Of a stretch of 32,632 nt of DNA, positions 1-7,298 are shown in pieces. Origin of the DNA: Burkholderiales bacterium (GTDB lineage Bacteria > Pseudomonadota > Gammaproteobacteria > Burkholderiales > Burkholderiaceae_C). Made by a program: the position numbers and the translations under genes. The number at the start of each line of letters is the position of its first letter. The first letter of the stretch is position 1. The stretch covers positions 1 through 32,632 of the forward strand of contig JANYEE010000245.1 of assembly GCA_025363275.1 (NCBI GenBank), in the 5' to 3' direction. The notes below the pieces were generated by a model. That model saw nothing but the letters and a program-made list of their open reading frames with translations. It was not told where the DNA came from and did no database searches.

Positions 1-162
1 GCCCGCCGGGTCGGTATAGGCCGTCAGGATGTGGTGATGGCTGACGCGCCCCGCAGGGCTCAACGGGTCTGCATCCAACACAGCGGTGAAATATCCCATT
101 TGCTGCGCCGCGTGCACAAACATCCGGCCCAACTGACCGCCGCCCATGACACCCAGTGTCAT
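1..162 (-). CDS. purK: N5-carboxyaminoimidazole ribonucleotide synthase (PurK), partial
   Basis: Only the first 54 codons are inside the window; the gene runs off the left edge. PurK makes N5-CAIR from AIR, bicarbonate and ATP in purine synthesis, and PurE uses its product. The visible N-terminus has the glycine-rich ATP-grasp entry motif [12 protein letters not shown] at about residues 3-14, followed by HAAQQMGY and [10 protein letters not shown], which is characteristic of PurK. The ATG at 160-162 is preceded directly by AAAAGGAG with no spacer, which is unusually close. The in-frame ATG at 145-147 has better spacing but would cut into the conserved motif, so I keep the first. The reading frame stays open upstream to beyond 230 but has no ATG there. 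It lies downstream of purE on the same strand, 131 nt away, and is probably co-transcribed. Confidence 0.93.
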   Translation of the reverse strand, partial: MTLGVMGGGQLGRMFVHAAQQMGYFTAVLDADPLSPAGRVSHHHILTAYTDPAG

Positions 163-253
163 CTCCTTTTCAGAGCCAAGACGACCTGCCGCCGGGACGC
201 CCCTAGGCAGGTCAGCCCGACGCCCTGGTAAATCCCGGGCCCCTTCCCCGGAT

Positions 254-290
254 GGGGGCAGCGACCCGTGCAACGGTGGAGCGTGGGGGC
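254..290 (-). repeat. G-rich intergenic repeat, copy 1 (after purE)
   Basis: This 37-nt block starts 3 nt past the purE stop codon on the minus strand. It matches 12016-12052, which sits just past the pyk stop, at 33 or 34 of 37 positions; the differences are transitions. On the plus strand it contains GGGGGCAGCGACCCG and GGAGCGTGGGGGC. Further along the minus strand a C-run can pair with a following G-run to form a hairpin. I recognise this type of sequence as a common intergenic repeat in Comamonadaceae. Its function is not known to me; transcript-end processing or termination is possible. Confidence 0.75.
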
Positions 291-293
291 CTT

Positions 294-785
294 TCATAGC
301 ACTGGCGGGACTGTCATACCGCGTGCAATCTCGGTCTGGTGAGCGCGGAATTCATGGAGCTTTTGCAACAAATCTGGCTTGTCATGCGCCAGCAGCGCTA
401 CCGCAAACAGGGCCGCATTGGCGGCACCGGCTGCGCCAATGGCAAACGTGGCCACGGGCACGCCCTTGGGCATTTGCACAATGCTGTGCAGCGAATCCAC
501 GCCGCTCAGGTGCTTGCTGGCCACCGGCACGCCGAGTACGGGCACCGTGGTTTTGGCAGCCAACATGCCCGGCAAATGCGCCGCACCGCCCGCCCCGGCA
601 ATGATGGCGCGCAGGCCACGGCCGCTGGCCGCTTCGGCGTAGGCGAACATGTCATCGGGCATGCGGTGGGCCGAAACTACGCGTGCCTCGTGCGTGATGC
701 CAAACTGTTGGAGAATCTGCACTGCATGTTGCATGGTGTCCCAGTCGGAGCTGGAACCCATGACGACACCGATTTGAATGGTCAT
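294..785 (-). CDS. purE: N5-carboxyaminoimidazole ribonucleotide mutase (PurE, class I)
   Basis: PurE converts N5-CAIR to CAIR in de novo IMP synthesis. The 163-residue protein has the class I signature: [12 protein letters not shown] near the N-terminus, the catalytic-histidine segment VVSAHRMPD, the loop [13 protein letters not shown], then PVLGVPV and [17 protein letters not shown]. Length is normal for bacterial PurE (about 160-170). I start at the ATG at 783-785 because homologues begin close to this point ([10 protein letters not shown]). An upstream in-frame ATG at 825-827 has a better Shine-Dalgarno (GGGAG, 4-nt spacer) and would add 14 residues, so the start is not certain. The gene is divergent from cnoX and followed by purK. 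Confidence 0.96.
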   Translation of the reverse strand: MTIQIGVVMGSSSDWDTMQHAVQILQQFGITHEARVVSAHRMPDDMFAYAEAASGRGLRAIIAGAGGAAHLPGMLAAKTTVPVLGVPVASKHLSGVDSLHSIVQMPKGVPVATFAIGAAGAANAALFAVALLAHDKPDLLQKLHEFRAHQTEIARGMTVPPVL

Positions 786-868
786 AGATGTGTGGTCGCG
801 GGCTGGAATAATCTGCCCGCTAAGCATTGAACTCCCGATTTTACTTTTTCACCCAGAGCACCCATTTC

Positions 869-1825
869 ATGATTGATGTCACCATTGAAAACTTCGACGC
901 CGAAGTCGTTGCCGCGTCGTCCACCGTACCCGTCCTGGTCGATTTTTGGGCGCCCTGGTGTGGTCCCTGTAAGGTCGTTGGCCCGCTGCTGGAGAAGATT
1001 GAGGCCGAGTACGCGGGGCGTTTCAAGCTGGTCAAGATCGACTCCGATCAGCAACAGGAACTGAGCCAAGCTTTTGGCATCCGCAGCATTCCCACATGTG
1101 TGCTGATGGTGGGCGGCAAGCCAGCCGATGGCTTTATGGGCGCGCTGCCGGAGAGCCAGATCAAGGCCTTTCTGGACAAACATATCCCCTCCGAAGCCGA
1201 GATAGAAGCCCAGGAAGAAGCCGAAGACGCGCAAGCCTTGGTAGCCGCCGGTGACCCGCAGGCTGCGTTGCACAAGTTGCACTCCGCCCTCACTGTCAAC
1301 CCCGGAAACGACGACGCCCGCTACGACTACGTGAAGCTGTTGATCGAGAACGACATGCTCGACGATGCCGAAGCGGCGCTGGCCCCGGCGCTGGCCGAGA
1401 TTCCGCGCCAGCTGCGCTTTGAGGCGCTGAAGCACTTCCTGGACGCTATCAAATTCGTAGTGACTGACGAGCGCGGCACCTGGGCCCCAGCCCAGTTTGA
1501 TGCCCTGATTGCCGCCAACAAGCGCGACTTTGACACCCGCCTGGCCAAGGCCCGCATATTCATGGTGGGCGGGGAGTGGACCGGCGCGATGGATGAGCTG
1601 CTAGAAATCATCATGCGCGACAAAACTTGGGGCGACGCGGTACCGCGCAAGACCTATGTGGCGATTCTGGAACTGCTGTCTCCCCCAAAGCCTAAAGACG
1701 ACCCCGCCACAGTGGGTAAAACTGCGGGGGGTATTGAAATTGCTGGCAAGGCCGCAGCCGAGCTAGACCCGCAGGCACAACTGGTAGCGACCTACCGGCG
1801 CAAGCTCAGCATGGCGCTGAATTGA
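869..1825 (+). CDS. cnoX: Co-chaperone/thioredoxin-like protein CnoX (YbbN family)
   Basis: The 318-residue protein has an N-terminal thioredoxin domain (about 1-110) and a C-terminal helical TPR-like region (about 120-318). The active site WCGPC is intact (Cys31, Cys34) and the cis-proline is in SIPT (Pro75). An acidic linker (IPSEAEIEAQEEAEDAQ) joins the halves, and the tail ends in YRRKLSMALN, typical of the YbbN family. In E. coli the homologue is a holdase that protects unfolding proteins under hypochlorous stress and hands them to DnaK and GroEL; it has a degraded active site. The intact CxxC here suggests real thiol-disulfide activity as well. The ATG at 869 is chosen because MIDVTIENF matches the domain start. 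It is convergent with the copper operon, with 3 nt between stop codons. Confidence 0.93.
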   Translation: MIDVTIENFDAEVVAASSTVPVLVDFWAPWCGPCKVVGPLLEKIEAEYAGRFKLVKIDSDQQQELSQAFGIRSIPTCVLMVGGKPADGFMGALPESQIKAFLDKHIPSEAEIEAQEEAEDAQALVAAGDPQAALHKLHSALTVNPGNDDARYDYVKLLIENDMLDDAEAALAPALAEIPRQLRFEALKHFLDAIKFVVTDERGTWAPAQFDALIAANKRDFDTRLAKARIFMVGGEWTGAMDELLEIIMRDKTWGDAVPRKTYVAILELLSPPKPKDDPATVGKTAGGIEIAGKAAAELDPQAQLVATYRRKLSMALN

Positions 1826-1828
1826 CGC

Positions 1829-2185
1829 CTATTTAGCCGGCTGAATATCGGTCACCACAATGGCTCCATTGAGCTTTTCCGCCCTGAAGCGAATCTTGTC
1901 ACCCTGCTTGACACGGTCCACCATGGCGGGGTCCTTGACCTGGAACACCATTGTCATACCCGGCATGTCCAGGTTCTTGATGAGTCCGTGCTTGATCGTG
2001 ATCTTCTTGTTGTCGGTATCCACTTTGCGAATTTCGCCCTCGGTCAACTCCGCGGCCTCTGCCATAGGCATGGTTTTTTTGGCATCAGGAACATCCTTAG
2101 GCGCGCCGCCATGCGCGGCCGCGTGAGCGGTCGAAGCAAGGGCCAATAAGGAAGCAATAGCGACTACAGCTGTGAATTTTTTCAT
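1829..2185 (-). CDS. cusF: CusF-like periplasmic copper-binding protein
   Basis: Small exported protein of 118 residues. A signal peptide (MKKFTAVVAIASLLALASTAHA) is followed by a short linker and a CusF-type beta-barrel domain at about 45-118. The CusF metal site in E. coli uses a His, two Met and a nearby Trp. Here the block KHGLIKNLDMPGMTMVF supplies the His and Met residues, and Phe replaces the Trp-type position, as in many family members. The family ferries Cu(I)/Ag(I) in the periplasm to an efflux adaptor. It is last in a six-gene minus-strand cluster, 84 nt after the cupredoxin gene, with AAGAAAG as a weak ribosome site. No CusA or CusB gene accompanies it in this window. The symbol is by family only. 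Confidence 0.85.
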   Translation of the reverse strand: MKKFTAVVAIASLLALASTAHAAAHGGAPKDVPDAKKTMPMAEAAELTEGEIRKVDTDNKKITIKHGLIKNLDMPGMTMVFQVKDPAMVDRVKQGDKIRFRAEKLNGAIVVTDIQPAK

Positions 2186-2269
2186 AGTAACTTTCTTAAA
2201 TTGGGAATGGTAAAAACAGAATTCAAACGATTAACGAGGCAAGTACCGAACCGTTGAGCCAGATGCGCT

Positions 2270-2782
2270 CTAGTGCGTGTGATCACCAGCACTGTGGGCC
2301 GTAGACTTGGTTTTTTTGCCCGCTACGTTGACCAGCCCTTTCATGCCAGCGTCGTAATGGCCCGGTTGCAAACAGGCAAAGTCAACGCGACCTGCTTTGG
2401 TGAATTGCCAAATGATTTCGCCGCTTTGCCCCGGGGCCACGCTCACCATATTGGCGTCAGCGTGCTCCATCTCCGGGTTCTTTTTCATGAGCTCGTAATG
2501 CTCTTTGAGCTCCTTCTCAGAGCCCAGCACCATTTCATGTTTGACCTTGCCGTTGTTCTTCGCAATGAAGCGGATGGTCTCACCCTGCTTGGCATCTATT
2601 TTGGCGGCGCTAAAGCGCATGTCATCGGTCATTTCTACGTTGATGGTGCGCGATACATTAGCGGCCACACCGGGCACACCTATCGACTGAGCGTCATGCC
2701 CGCCTGCGTGGGTGCCTGATGCATAGACAGAGAAAGCTGCGAATAACGCAGGGACAGTGAGTAACAAGTGACGTGTTTTCAT
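2270..2782 (-). CDS. Plastocyanin-like cupredoxin, periplasmic
   Basis: The 170-residue protein has a signal peptide (MKTRHLLLTVPALFAAFSVYA), a short His/Gly-rich spacer (GTHAGGHDAQ) and one cupredoxin domain at about 42-155. Type 1 copper ligands are visible: the first His in VKHEMVLG, then Cys, His and Met in CLQPGHYDAGM. The tail is rich in His, Lys and Ser (HSAGDHTH) and could bind extra metal. It probably accepts or stores copper, or passes electrons to or from the adjacent multicopper oxidase. That partnership is inferred from position: same strand, 59 nt downstream of the oxidase. A good Shine-Dalgarno (AAGAGGT) supports the ATG at 2782. Confidence 0.88.
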   Translation of the reverse strand: MKTRHLLLTVPALFAAFSVYASGTHAGGHDAQSIGVPGVAANVSRTINVEMTDDMRFSAAKIDAKQGETIRFIAKNNGKVKHEMVLGSEKELKEHYELMKKNPEMEHADANMVSVAPGQSGEIIWQFTKAGRVDFACLQPGHYDAGMKGLVNVAGKKTKSTAHSAGDHTH

Positions 2783-2841
2783 GGAATACCTCTTAGAAAT
2801 AAATTAACGGAAAAAAATGATGTGGGTTGACATGCGCTTGT

Positions 2842-4266
2842 TCAATGTTTCATACCTTCCATGCCGCCCATCACGGGTTTTCGAACCTGCACTTCAATCT
2901 CCTTGGCCGGCATGTTTTGCGCTTTCATGGTTTGCCCTCCTTCTGCTGCAAAGCGCGCAGGGCTGGGCATGGATCCGGTCCATTCATAGGCCACTGTGCC
3001 GGCAGGGTGCTTAAACCAACCCGGGTCTTTGTAATCGCCAGGTTTTTGGTCTTTGCGTACTTTCAGCATGCTGAACATGCCACCCATCTCCACCGAGCCA
3101 AACGGTCCTTCCCCCGTCATCATCCTGGCCGTGTTGTCGGGTAGCGGCATCTCCATTTCGCCCATATCGGCCATGCCACGCTCGCCCATCACCATGTAAT
3201 CAGGAATGACATTGGTAATGTCCCGTACGATTTTCTGGTGGTCTACGCCAATCAACGTGGGAACGTCGTGACCCATGGCATTCATCGTGTGATGGCTCTT
3301 GTGGCAGTGAAAAGCCCAGTCACCTTCTTCATCGGCCAGAAAGTCAATTTGCCGCATTTGACCCACCGCCACATCCGTCGTCACCTCGGGCCAGCGGGCG
3401 GATTTTGGCGTCGGGCCTCCATCCGTTCCAGTGACCAAAAACTCGTGACCGTGCAAATGAATGGGATGGTTGGTCATCGTTAAATTGCCAAAGCGGACAC
3501 GAACTTTGTCGTTCTTTCTAACCACCAGCGGATCAATGCCCGGAAAGACACGGCTGTTCCAACTCCACAAATTGAAGTCGAGCATGGTCATGATCTTCGG
3601 CGTGTAGGCGCCAGGGTCAATGTCGTAAGCGTTGAGCAGGAATACAAAGTCACGGTCTACTTCGTCGATCAAAGGGTGCTTGCCCTTGGGGTGCGTAATC
3701 CAGAAACCCATCATGCCCATCGCCATTTGCGTCATTTCATCGGCGTGCGGGTGGTACATAAAGGTACCCGGGCGGCGCGCTACAAACTCGTACACAAAGG
3801 TTTTCCCGGAGGGGATAGCCGGTTGATTCAGGCCCGAAACACCATCCATGCCATTGGGTAAACGCTGACCATGCCAGTGCACACTGGTGTGCTCGGGTAG
3901 CTTATTGGTCACAAAAATACGGACACGATCGCCCTCCACCACCTCAATCGTAGGACCCGGCGATTGGCCGTTGTAGCCCCATAAATGCGCCTTGAAGCCC
4001 GGAGCCATTTCACGCACCACCGGCTCTGCCACCAAGTGAAACTCTTTCACTCCGTTATTCATGCGCCAGGGTAGTGTCCATCCGTTCAGGGTGACTACCG
4101 GGTTGTAAGGCCGACCCGTATTCGGTATCAGCGGCGGCATTGTGTCGGGCGTGGTTTGCAGCACCGGCTCGGGCAGCGCAGCCATTGCCACACGACTGAC
4201 TGCCGCGGCGGCCACCGCCGTCGAAATAGCGCCGACTCCGGTCAAAAAATTACGTCGATTGTTCAT
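2842..4266 (-). CDS. Multicopper oxidase, Tat-exported (CopA/CueO type)
   Basis: A 474-residue multicopper oxidase. The N-terminus NRRNFLTGVGA is a twin-arginine signal, so it should be exported folded with copper. All four copper-binding motifs are present in order: HWHG near residue 129, HPHADEM near 172, HPIHLHGHEF near 268 and the HCH(x3)H-type HCHKSHHTMNAMGH near 322. Beyond the last motif is a Met-rich stretch (GEMEMPL, MGGMFSM) and a Met/His tail (MEGMKH), a feature of cuprous oxidases. The likely role is oxidation of Cu(I) to less toxic Cu(II) in the periplasm. It lies between the TolC-family gene (36 nt upstream) and the cupredoxin gene. A laccase-like role on organic or manganese substrates cannot be excluded. 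Confidence 0.93.
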   Translation of the reverse strand: MNNRRNFLTGVGAISTAVAAAAVSRVAMAALPEPVLQTTPDTMPPLIPNTGRPYNPVVTLNGWTLPWRMNNGVKEFHLVAEPVVREMAPGFKAHLWGYNGQSPGPTIEVVEGDRVRIFVTNKLPEHTSVHWHGQRLPNGMDGVSGLNQPAIPSGKTFVYEFVARRPGTFMYHPHADEMTQMAMGMMGFWITHPKGKHPLIDEVDRDFVFLLNAYDIDPGAYTPKIMTMLDFNLWSWNSRVFPGIDPLVVRKNDKVRVRFGNLTMTNHPIHLHGHEFLVTGTDGGPTPKSARWPEVTTDVAVGQMRQIDFLADEEGDWAFHCHKSHHTMNAMGHDVPTLIGVDHQKIVRDITNVIPDYMVMGERGMADMGEMEMPLPDNTARMMTGEGPFGSVEMGGMFSMLKVRKDQKPGDYKDPGWFKHPAGTVAYEWTGSMPSPARFAAEGGQTMKAQNMPAKEIEVQVRKPVMGGMEGMKH

Positions 4267-4302
4267 AGTATTTTTCTTTGTGTTGTGAGGTCTGGTGGGG
4301 CA

Positions 4303-5718
4303 TCAATGCCCCGCACTGTCAGCTGCGCTGCCGGTTGAGGCCATCATTGCGGTGGCGGTCGGTTTACCTATCATGGATGCACTGAGTGCAGCATCCGCCA
4401 ACCAAAACTGTTGGTAGGTGTTGATGGCGCTCATGACGCTGTTGATTTGGTCGCGCGTATCTGCCAGCAACTCAAACACACCGATCAACATACCGTTGTA
4501 GCGCAGCGTGTTTTCCTCGGCCATGGCGCTACGTAGCGGAACAATTTCATCACGGTAGTGGCGTGCCACGTCATACGCGGTGCGGTAGGCAGAGTAGCTT
4601 TCGCGCAGCTGAGACGCCGCGTTGCGCACCGTACTTTCATACCGGTTAGCTGCCGCCAGGGTCTGGGCACTCAGAGTGTCGCGCTTGGCGTTACCCCAAT
4701 CAAAAAGTGGCAAGCGTATGCCAATCTCATAACCTGATCGGTTCGCCTTGCTGCCATCCGCGTTGTCGAACACGGTGTCGTGGCGGATTCCGACCTCCAC
4801 ATCCACCAGGCTGGTGAGCAAATTGAGCCCTTGCGACTTGCCCATCATGTCCAGTTGCCCCCGTGCGAGTTGAACGTCCAGGCGCTGCTGTGCAGCCGCA
4901 TCGCTGACCGACGTACTCGTGCGGTATTGGCTGGGCAAATCGGGTAGCCGGTCCGGCAATTGCAGGCTTTGGGCTTGTACATCCGTAAGACCCAACTGAC
5001 GAATTAACTCCTCGCGGGTTGCCGTACGTGCATGCGCGGCAGCGGCGAGCTGGGCCGTGCTGTCGGCATAAAACACCTGCTGGCGTGCGCGCTGGAGCTT
5101 GTTGAAATTACCCACCAACTGCATGCGCCGCGCTAGCTCTGCGCTAGCCTGTGCACTCAGTTGAATCTTTTGGGCGTATTCCAACATCTGACCCGCAGCC
5201 ACTGCGCGCACCCAAGCTTGGCGCACCTGCGTCACTTGGTCCACCACATTGGCAGTCAGTTGCACTTGCGCCTGCGCGACCTGACCTTTGGCGATGGAAT
5301 ATCGTTTCGGCAGAGTCAACACATCCAGCAAACCGAACGATAGCAAGCGCCCAATTTCCAATTCGTCTTTGAACGTCATACGTTCAAAGGTGAACATGGG
5401 ATTGGCGATGCGCCCTCCCTGGTTTGCTGCTGCCATGTCCGCCCAGCTTTGGGCCAATAAAGTTTGTACTGCCGGGCTGTTGGCGAGCGCCAGCTGCACT
5501 GACCCATCAGCACTCAAGGGTTGGGCCAACAATTCTTGCGCCAGTTTCTCACGGGATAGTTGCTGCTCCCGCGTACGGCTCAGTGTCAGCTTTCCCGATG
5601 TAAATTCGCCCGCCTGGGTGTTGGTCGAATTGACAGCGTCATCAAAGTTAATCGAAGCACATCCAGTGAGCGCCACTGCGGCGACCACCCAACCGGTCCA
5701 TTTGAAATTCTTGTGCAT
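4303..5718 (-). CDS. TolC/CusC-family outer-membrane efflux lipoprotein
   Basis: The 471-residue protein begins with a lipoprotein signal (VVAAVALTGCAS; lipobox LTGC, acylated Cys about residue 19). It has two internally related helical halves typical of outer-membrane efflux proteins. Family landmarks include QLALANSPAVQTLLAQ in the first half, and LPLFDWGNAKRDTLSAQ and SYSAYRTAYDVARHYRDEIVPLR in the second. Such proteins form trimeric channels for RND-type metal or drug pumps (CusC, CzcC). No inner-membrane pump or adaptor gene is next to it. It must either pair with components encoded elsewhere or do something else in the copper operon. Spacing is 11 nt from the upstream small gene and 36 nt to the oxidase gene. 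Confidence 0.9.
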   Translation of the reverse strand: MHKNFKWTGWVVAAVALTGCASINFDDAVNSTNTQAGEFTSGKLTLSRTREQQLSREKLAQELLAQPLSADGSVQLALANSPAVQTLLAQSWADMAAANQGGRIANPMFTFERMTFKDELEIGRLLSFGLLDVLTLPKRYSIAKGQVAQAQVQLTANVVDQVTQVRQAWVRAVAAGQMLEYAQKIQLSAQASAELARRMQLVGNFNKLQRARQQVFYADSTAQLAAAAHARTATREELIRQLGLTDVQAQSLQLPDRLPDLPSQYRTSTSVSDAAAQQRLDVQLARGQLDMMGKSQGLNLLTSLVDVEVGIRHDTVFDNADGSKANRSGYEIGIRLPLFDWGNAKRDTLSAQTLAAANRYESTVRNAASQLRESYSAYRTAYDVARHYRDEIVPLRSAMAEENTLRYNGMLIGVFELLADTRDQINSVMSAINTYQQFWLADAALSASMIGKPTATAMMASTGSAADSAGH

Positions 5719-5729
5719 AGTGGTAGCCC

Positions 5730-6053
5730 TTACGGTTTGGGTTTCGTTGCACCACGTTCCGCAGCCGGGCTGGCGCCCGTGGTGGAAGGGTCCGGTTTTT
5801 GTTCAGGTTCTTGCGCCTCTTTGGCATATTGGCGCCAGCCACCCCGTCGCTGAACTTGGCGATTAGCTTCTTTCCAGTCAAGCGATTTGTCATCGCTGTA
5901 AGGCTTGTAATTGTCAAATACCGACGTAAAAGCAGGCAACACCGACCGTGGCGGCGCGGATTTTTGAACCTCAGGCGAATGCGTCTGTGCATCGGCGATA
6001 CCGGATGCAAGCCATAGCGGTATCAGCCAAATAGCGGTTGCGTTTTTAATCAT
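5730..6053 (-). CDS. Small exported protein of unknown function in the copper operon
   Basis: A 107-residue protein that I cannot assign to a named family. A signal peptide (WLIPLWLASGIADA) is followed by a short mature region. A compact conserved-looking block at about 40-80 (SVFDNYKPYSDD, SLDWKEANRQVQ, GGWRQYAKEA) precedes a Pro/Glu/Lys-rich tail that is probably disordered. It has no cysteine or histidine cluster, so a direct metal site is not evident. I have a general impression that similar small proteins accompany periplasmic copper genes in Burkholderiales. It is 11 nt upstream of the TolC-family gene and clearly in the operon, so an accessory role in assembly or copper transfer is plausible but unproven. 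Confidence 0.75.
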   Translation of the reverse strand: MIKNATAIWLIPLWLASGIADAQTHSPEVQKSAPPRSVLPAFTSVFDNYKPYSDDKSLDWKEANRQVQRRGGWRQYAKEAQEPEQKPDPSTTGASPAAERGATKPKP

Positions 6054-6085
6054 GGATTCCTCTCAAATTCATGGGACAGCGACAG

Positions 6086-6111
6086 CGCAGTCTTGCAAAG
6101 ACAAGACTGCG
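6086..6111. repeat. Perfect 10-bp inverted repeat in the copper operon
   Basis: CGCAGTCTTG at 6086-6095 is exactly mirrored at 6102-6111 around a 6-nt spacer. It lies in the 120-nt gap between the CzcI-like gene and the small exported gene. There is no T-run on either side, so it is not a standard terminator. It could be an intercistronic RNA hairpin that sets relative expression, or an operator dyad. Confidence 0.6.
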
Positions 6112-6173
6112 TATCGGATGATGAATGGGTTGCACCCGGCGCTGCAGTGGCACGCACTACAACGCCATGCACG

Positions 6174-6551
6174 TCAAGCGCGAGGCGGCTTTTCGGGGTG
6201 ACGGGGGGGGATGGCGTAGGCCAGCAACTGCGGCTCTACTAGCATAGCGCTGGGTAAAGCCACAACGGCGGGCGTGTGCAAGATGCTGGAAATTACTGCT
6301 GCACTACAACACGCAGAGCAGACCCCGCACTTATGTGTAACACCCGACCAGGTTGTATGGTCATCAGACGATGTATCCGTACTATCGCTCTGAGCGTGAT
6401 GCTCAGAGGCAGCATGGTGACCTGTAGACCCCTGCATGTGAGTAGTCTGGCTGGTCCCCACGTTACAAAACTGCATGGAGACTGCGGCGATACCTTGAAA
6501 AGGCACCGTCCACATCAGCAAGCAGATCAGCAGGAAACGAATGCGCAACAT
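6174..6551 (-). CDS. CzcI-like Cys/His-rich exported protein
   Basis: The 125-residue protein is first in the copper operon. The N-terminal hydrophobic signal (LRIRFLLICLLMWTVPFQGIAA) is followed by SMQFC and then a His-rich stretch (HMQGSTGHHAASEHHAQ). A Cys cluster (HKCGVCSACCSAA) and a Pro/Arg tail (PPRHPEKPPRA) close the protein. The layout resembles CzcI, the small periplasmic protein that opens czcICBA operons and affects their metal response. That match is by architecture, not by alignment. The Cys/His content suggests metal sensing or sequestration in the periplasm. It begins 45 nt after bioD ends, on the same strand. The start is the only ATG that keeps the signal peptide. Confidence 0.75.
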   Translation of the reverse strand: MLRIRFLLICLLMWTVPFQGIAAVSMQFCNVGTSQTTHMQGSTGHHAASEHHAQSDSTDTSSDDHTTWSGVTHKCGVCSACCSAAVISSILHTPAVVALPSAMLVEPQLLAYAIPPRHPEKPPRA

Positions 6552-6560
6552 TTGAGTCGG

Positions 6561-6589
6561 ATTCTAGTCGTGGATTTAAGTTCCATGAA
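6561..6589 (-). promoter_or_regulatory. Candidate promoter for the copper operon
   Basis: On the minus strand TAGAAT (6566-6561) is a near-consensus -10, with TTCATG (6589-6584) 17 nt upstream as a weak -35. The -10 ends only 9 nt before the start codon of the CzcI-like gene, so transcription from it would give an almost leaderless mRNA. No known metal-regulator dyad is evident around it. Low confidence. Confidence 0.3.
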
Positions 6590-6596
6590 AAGCGGG

Positions 6597-7298
6597 CTAA
6601 TTGGATCCCAGGGCTAGGCGCTGACGCAGCGCTACACCATTCAGGTAGGCCGCCGCTGCACCCGGGCTGGTATCCACAAGGCGCGGCACCACGCCCAGGC
6701 ACGGGGCTTGGTGCCTGCGCTGCAACTCGTCACGCAGCGTGTCAACGTTAGCTTGCAAATGGGCCATGTTGGGGTCTACCGTATTGGCCACCCAGCCCGC
6801 CAGCGGCAGACCGCGGGCCCGAATAGCCTCGGCTGTCAGCAGCGCGTGGTTAATGCAACCCAGGCGCAAGCCCACCACCAGCACCACGGGGTAGCCCAAG
6901 GCCACGGCCAGATCTGCCGTGTCACCCTCGGGGCCGAGCGGTACACAAAAACCGCCCACGCCTTCCACCACCAGCACATCGCTGCGGGCCGCCAGCGCAC
7001 GTGCCTGCTGCACCAGGGGTGCGAGTGCGATGGTGCGCCCTTCCAGCGCTGCAGCGATATGGGGCGCACAGGCGGCCTGAAATTGCAGTGGGCCTACCTC
7101 TTGTGCCGTCAAGGCCAAGGAGCTGGCGGCGCGCAGATTTTGTATGTCTTCATTGCCCCCCTGCGCATCCAGGCCCGCGGCCACCGGCTTAAAGCCTGCG
7201 CTGCGCCAGCCTTGCTGACCACACCAGTGCAGCAGGGCCGCGCTGATGTGTGTCTTGCCGACTTCGGTGTCGGTACCGGTAACAAACAGGCTAGGCAT
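6597..7298 (-). CDS. bioD: Dethiobiotin synthetase (BioD)
   Basis: BioD closes the ureido ring of dethiobiotin from DAPA, CO2 and ATP. The 233-residue protein starts [16 protein letters not shown], which contains the family P-loop GTDTEVGKT at residues 8-16. FKPVAAG follows, then [12 protein letters not shown] (the second nucleotide and substrate region) and [10 protein letters not shown]. Length is normal. I use the ATG at 7296-7298, because this puts the P-loop at the usual place; upstream in-frame codons belong to bioF. Its start overlaps the bioF stop by 8 nt, indicating translational coupling. It is the last intact biotin gene here; bioB is not in the window. Confidence 0.95.
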   Translation of the reverse strand: MPSLFVTGTDTEVGKTHISAALLHWCGQQGWRSAGFKPVAAGLDAQGGNEDIQNLRAASSLALTAQEVGPLQFQAACAPHIAAALEGRTIALAPLVQQARALAARSDVLVVEGVGGFCVPLGPEGDTADLAVALGYPVVLVVGLRLGCINHALLTAEAIRARGLPLAGWVANTVDPNMAHLQANVDTLRDELQRRHQAPCLGVVPRLVDTSPGAAAAYLNGVALRQRLALGSN

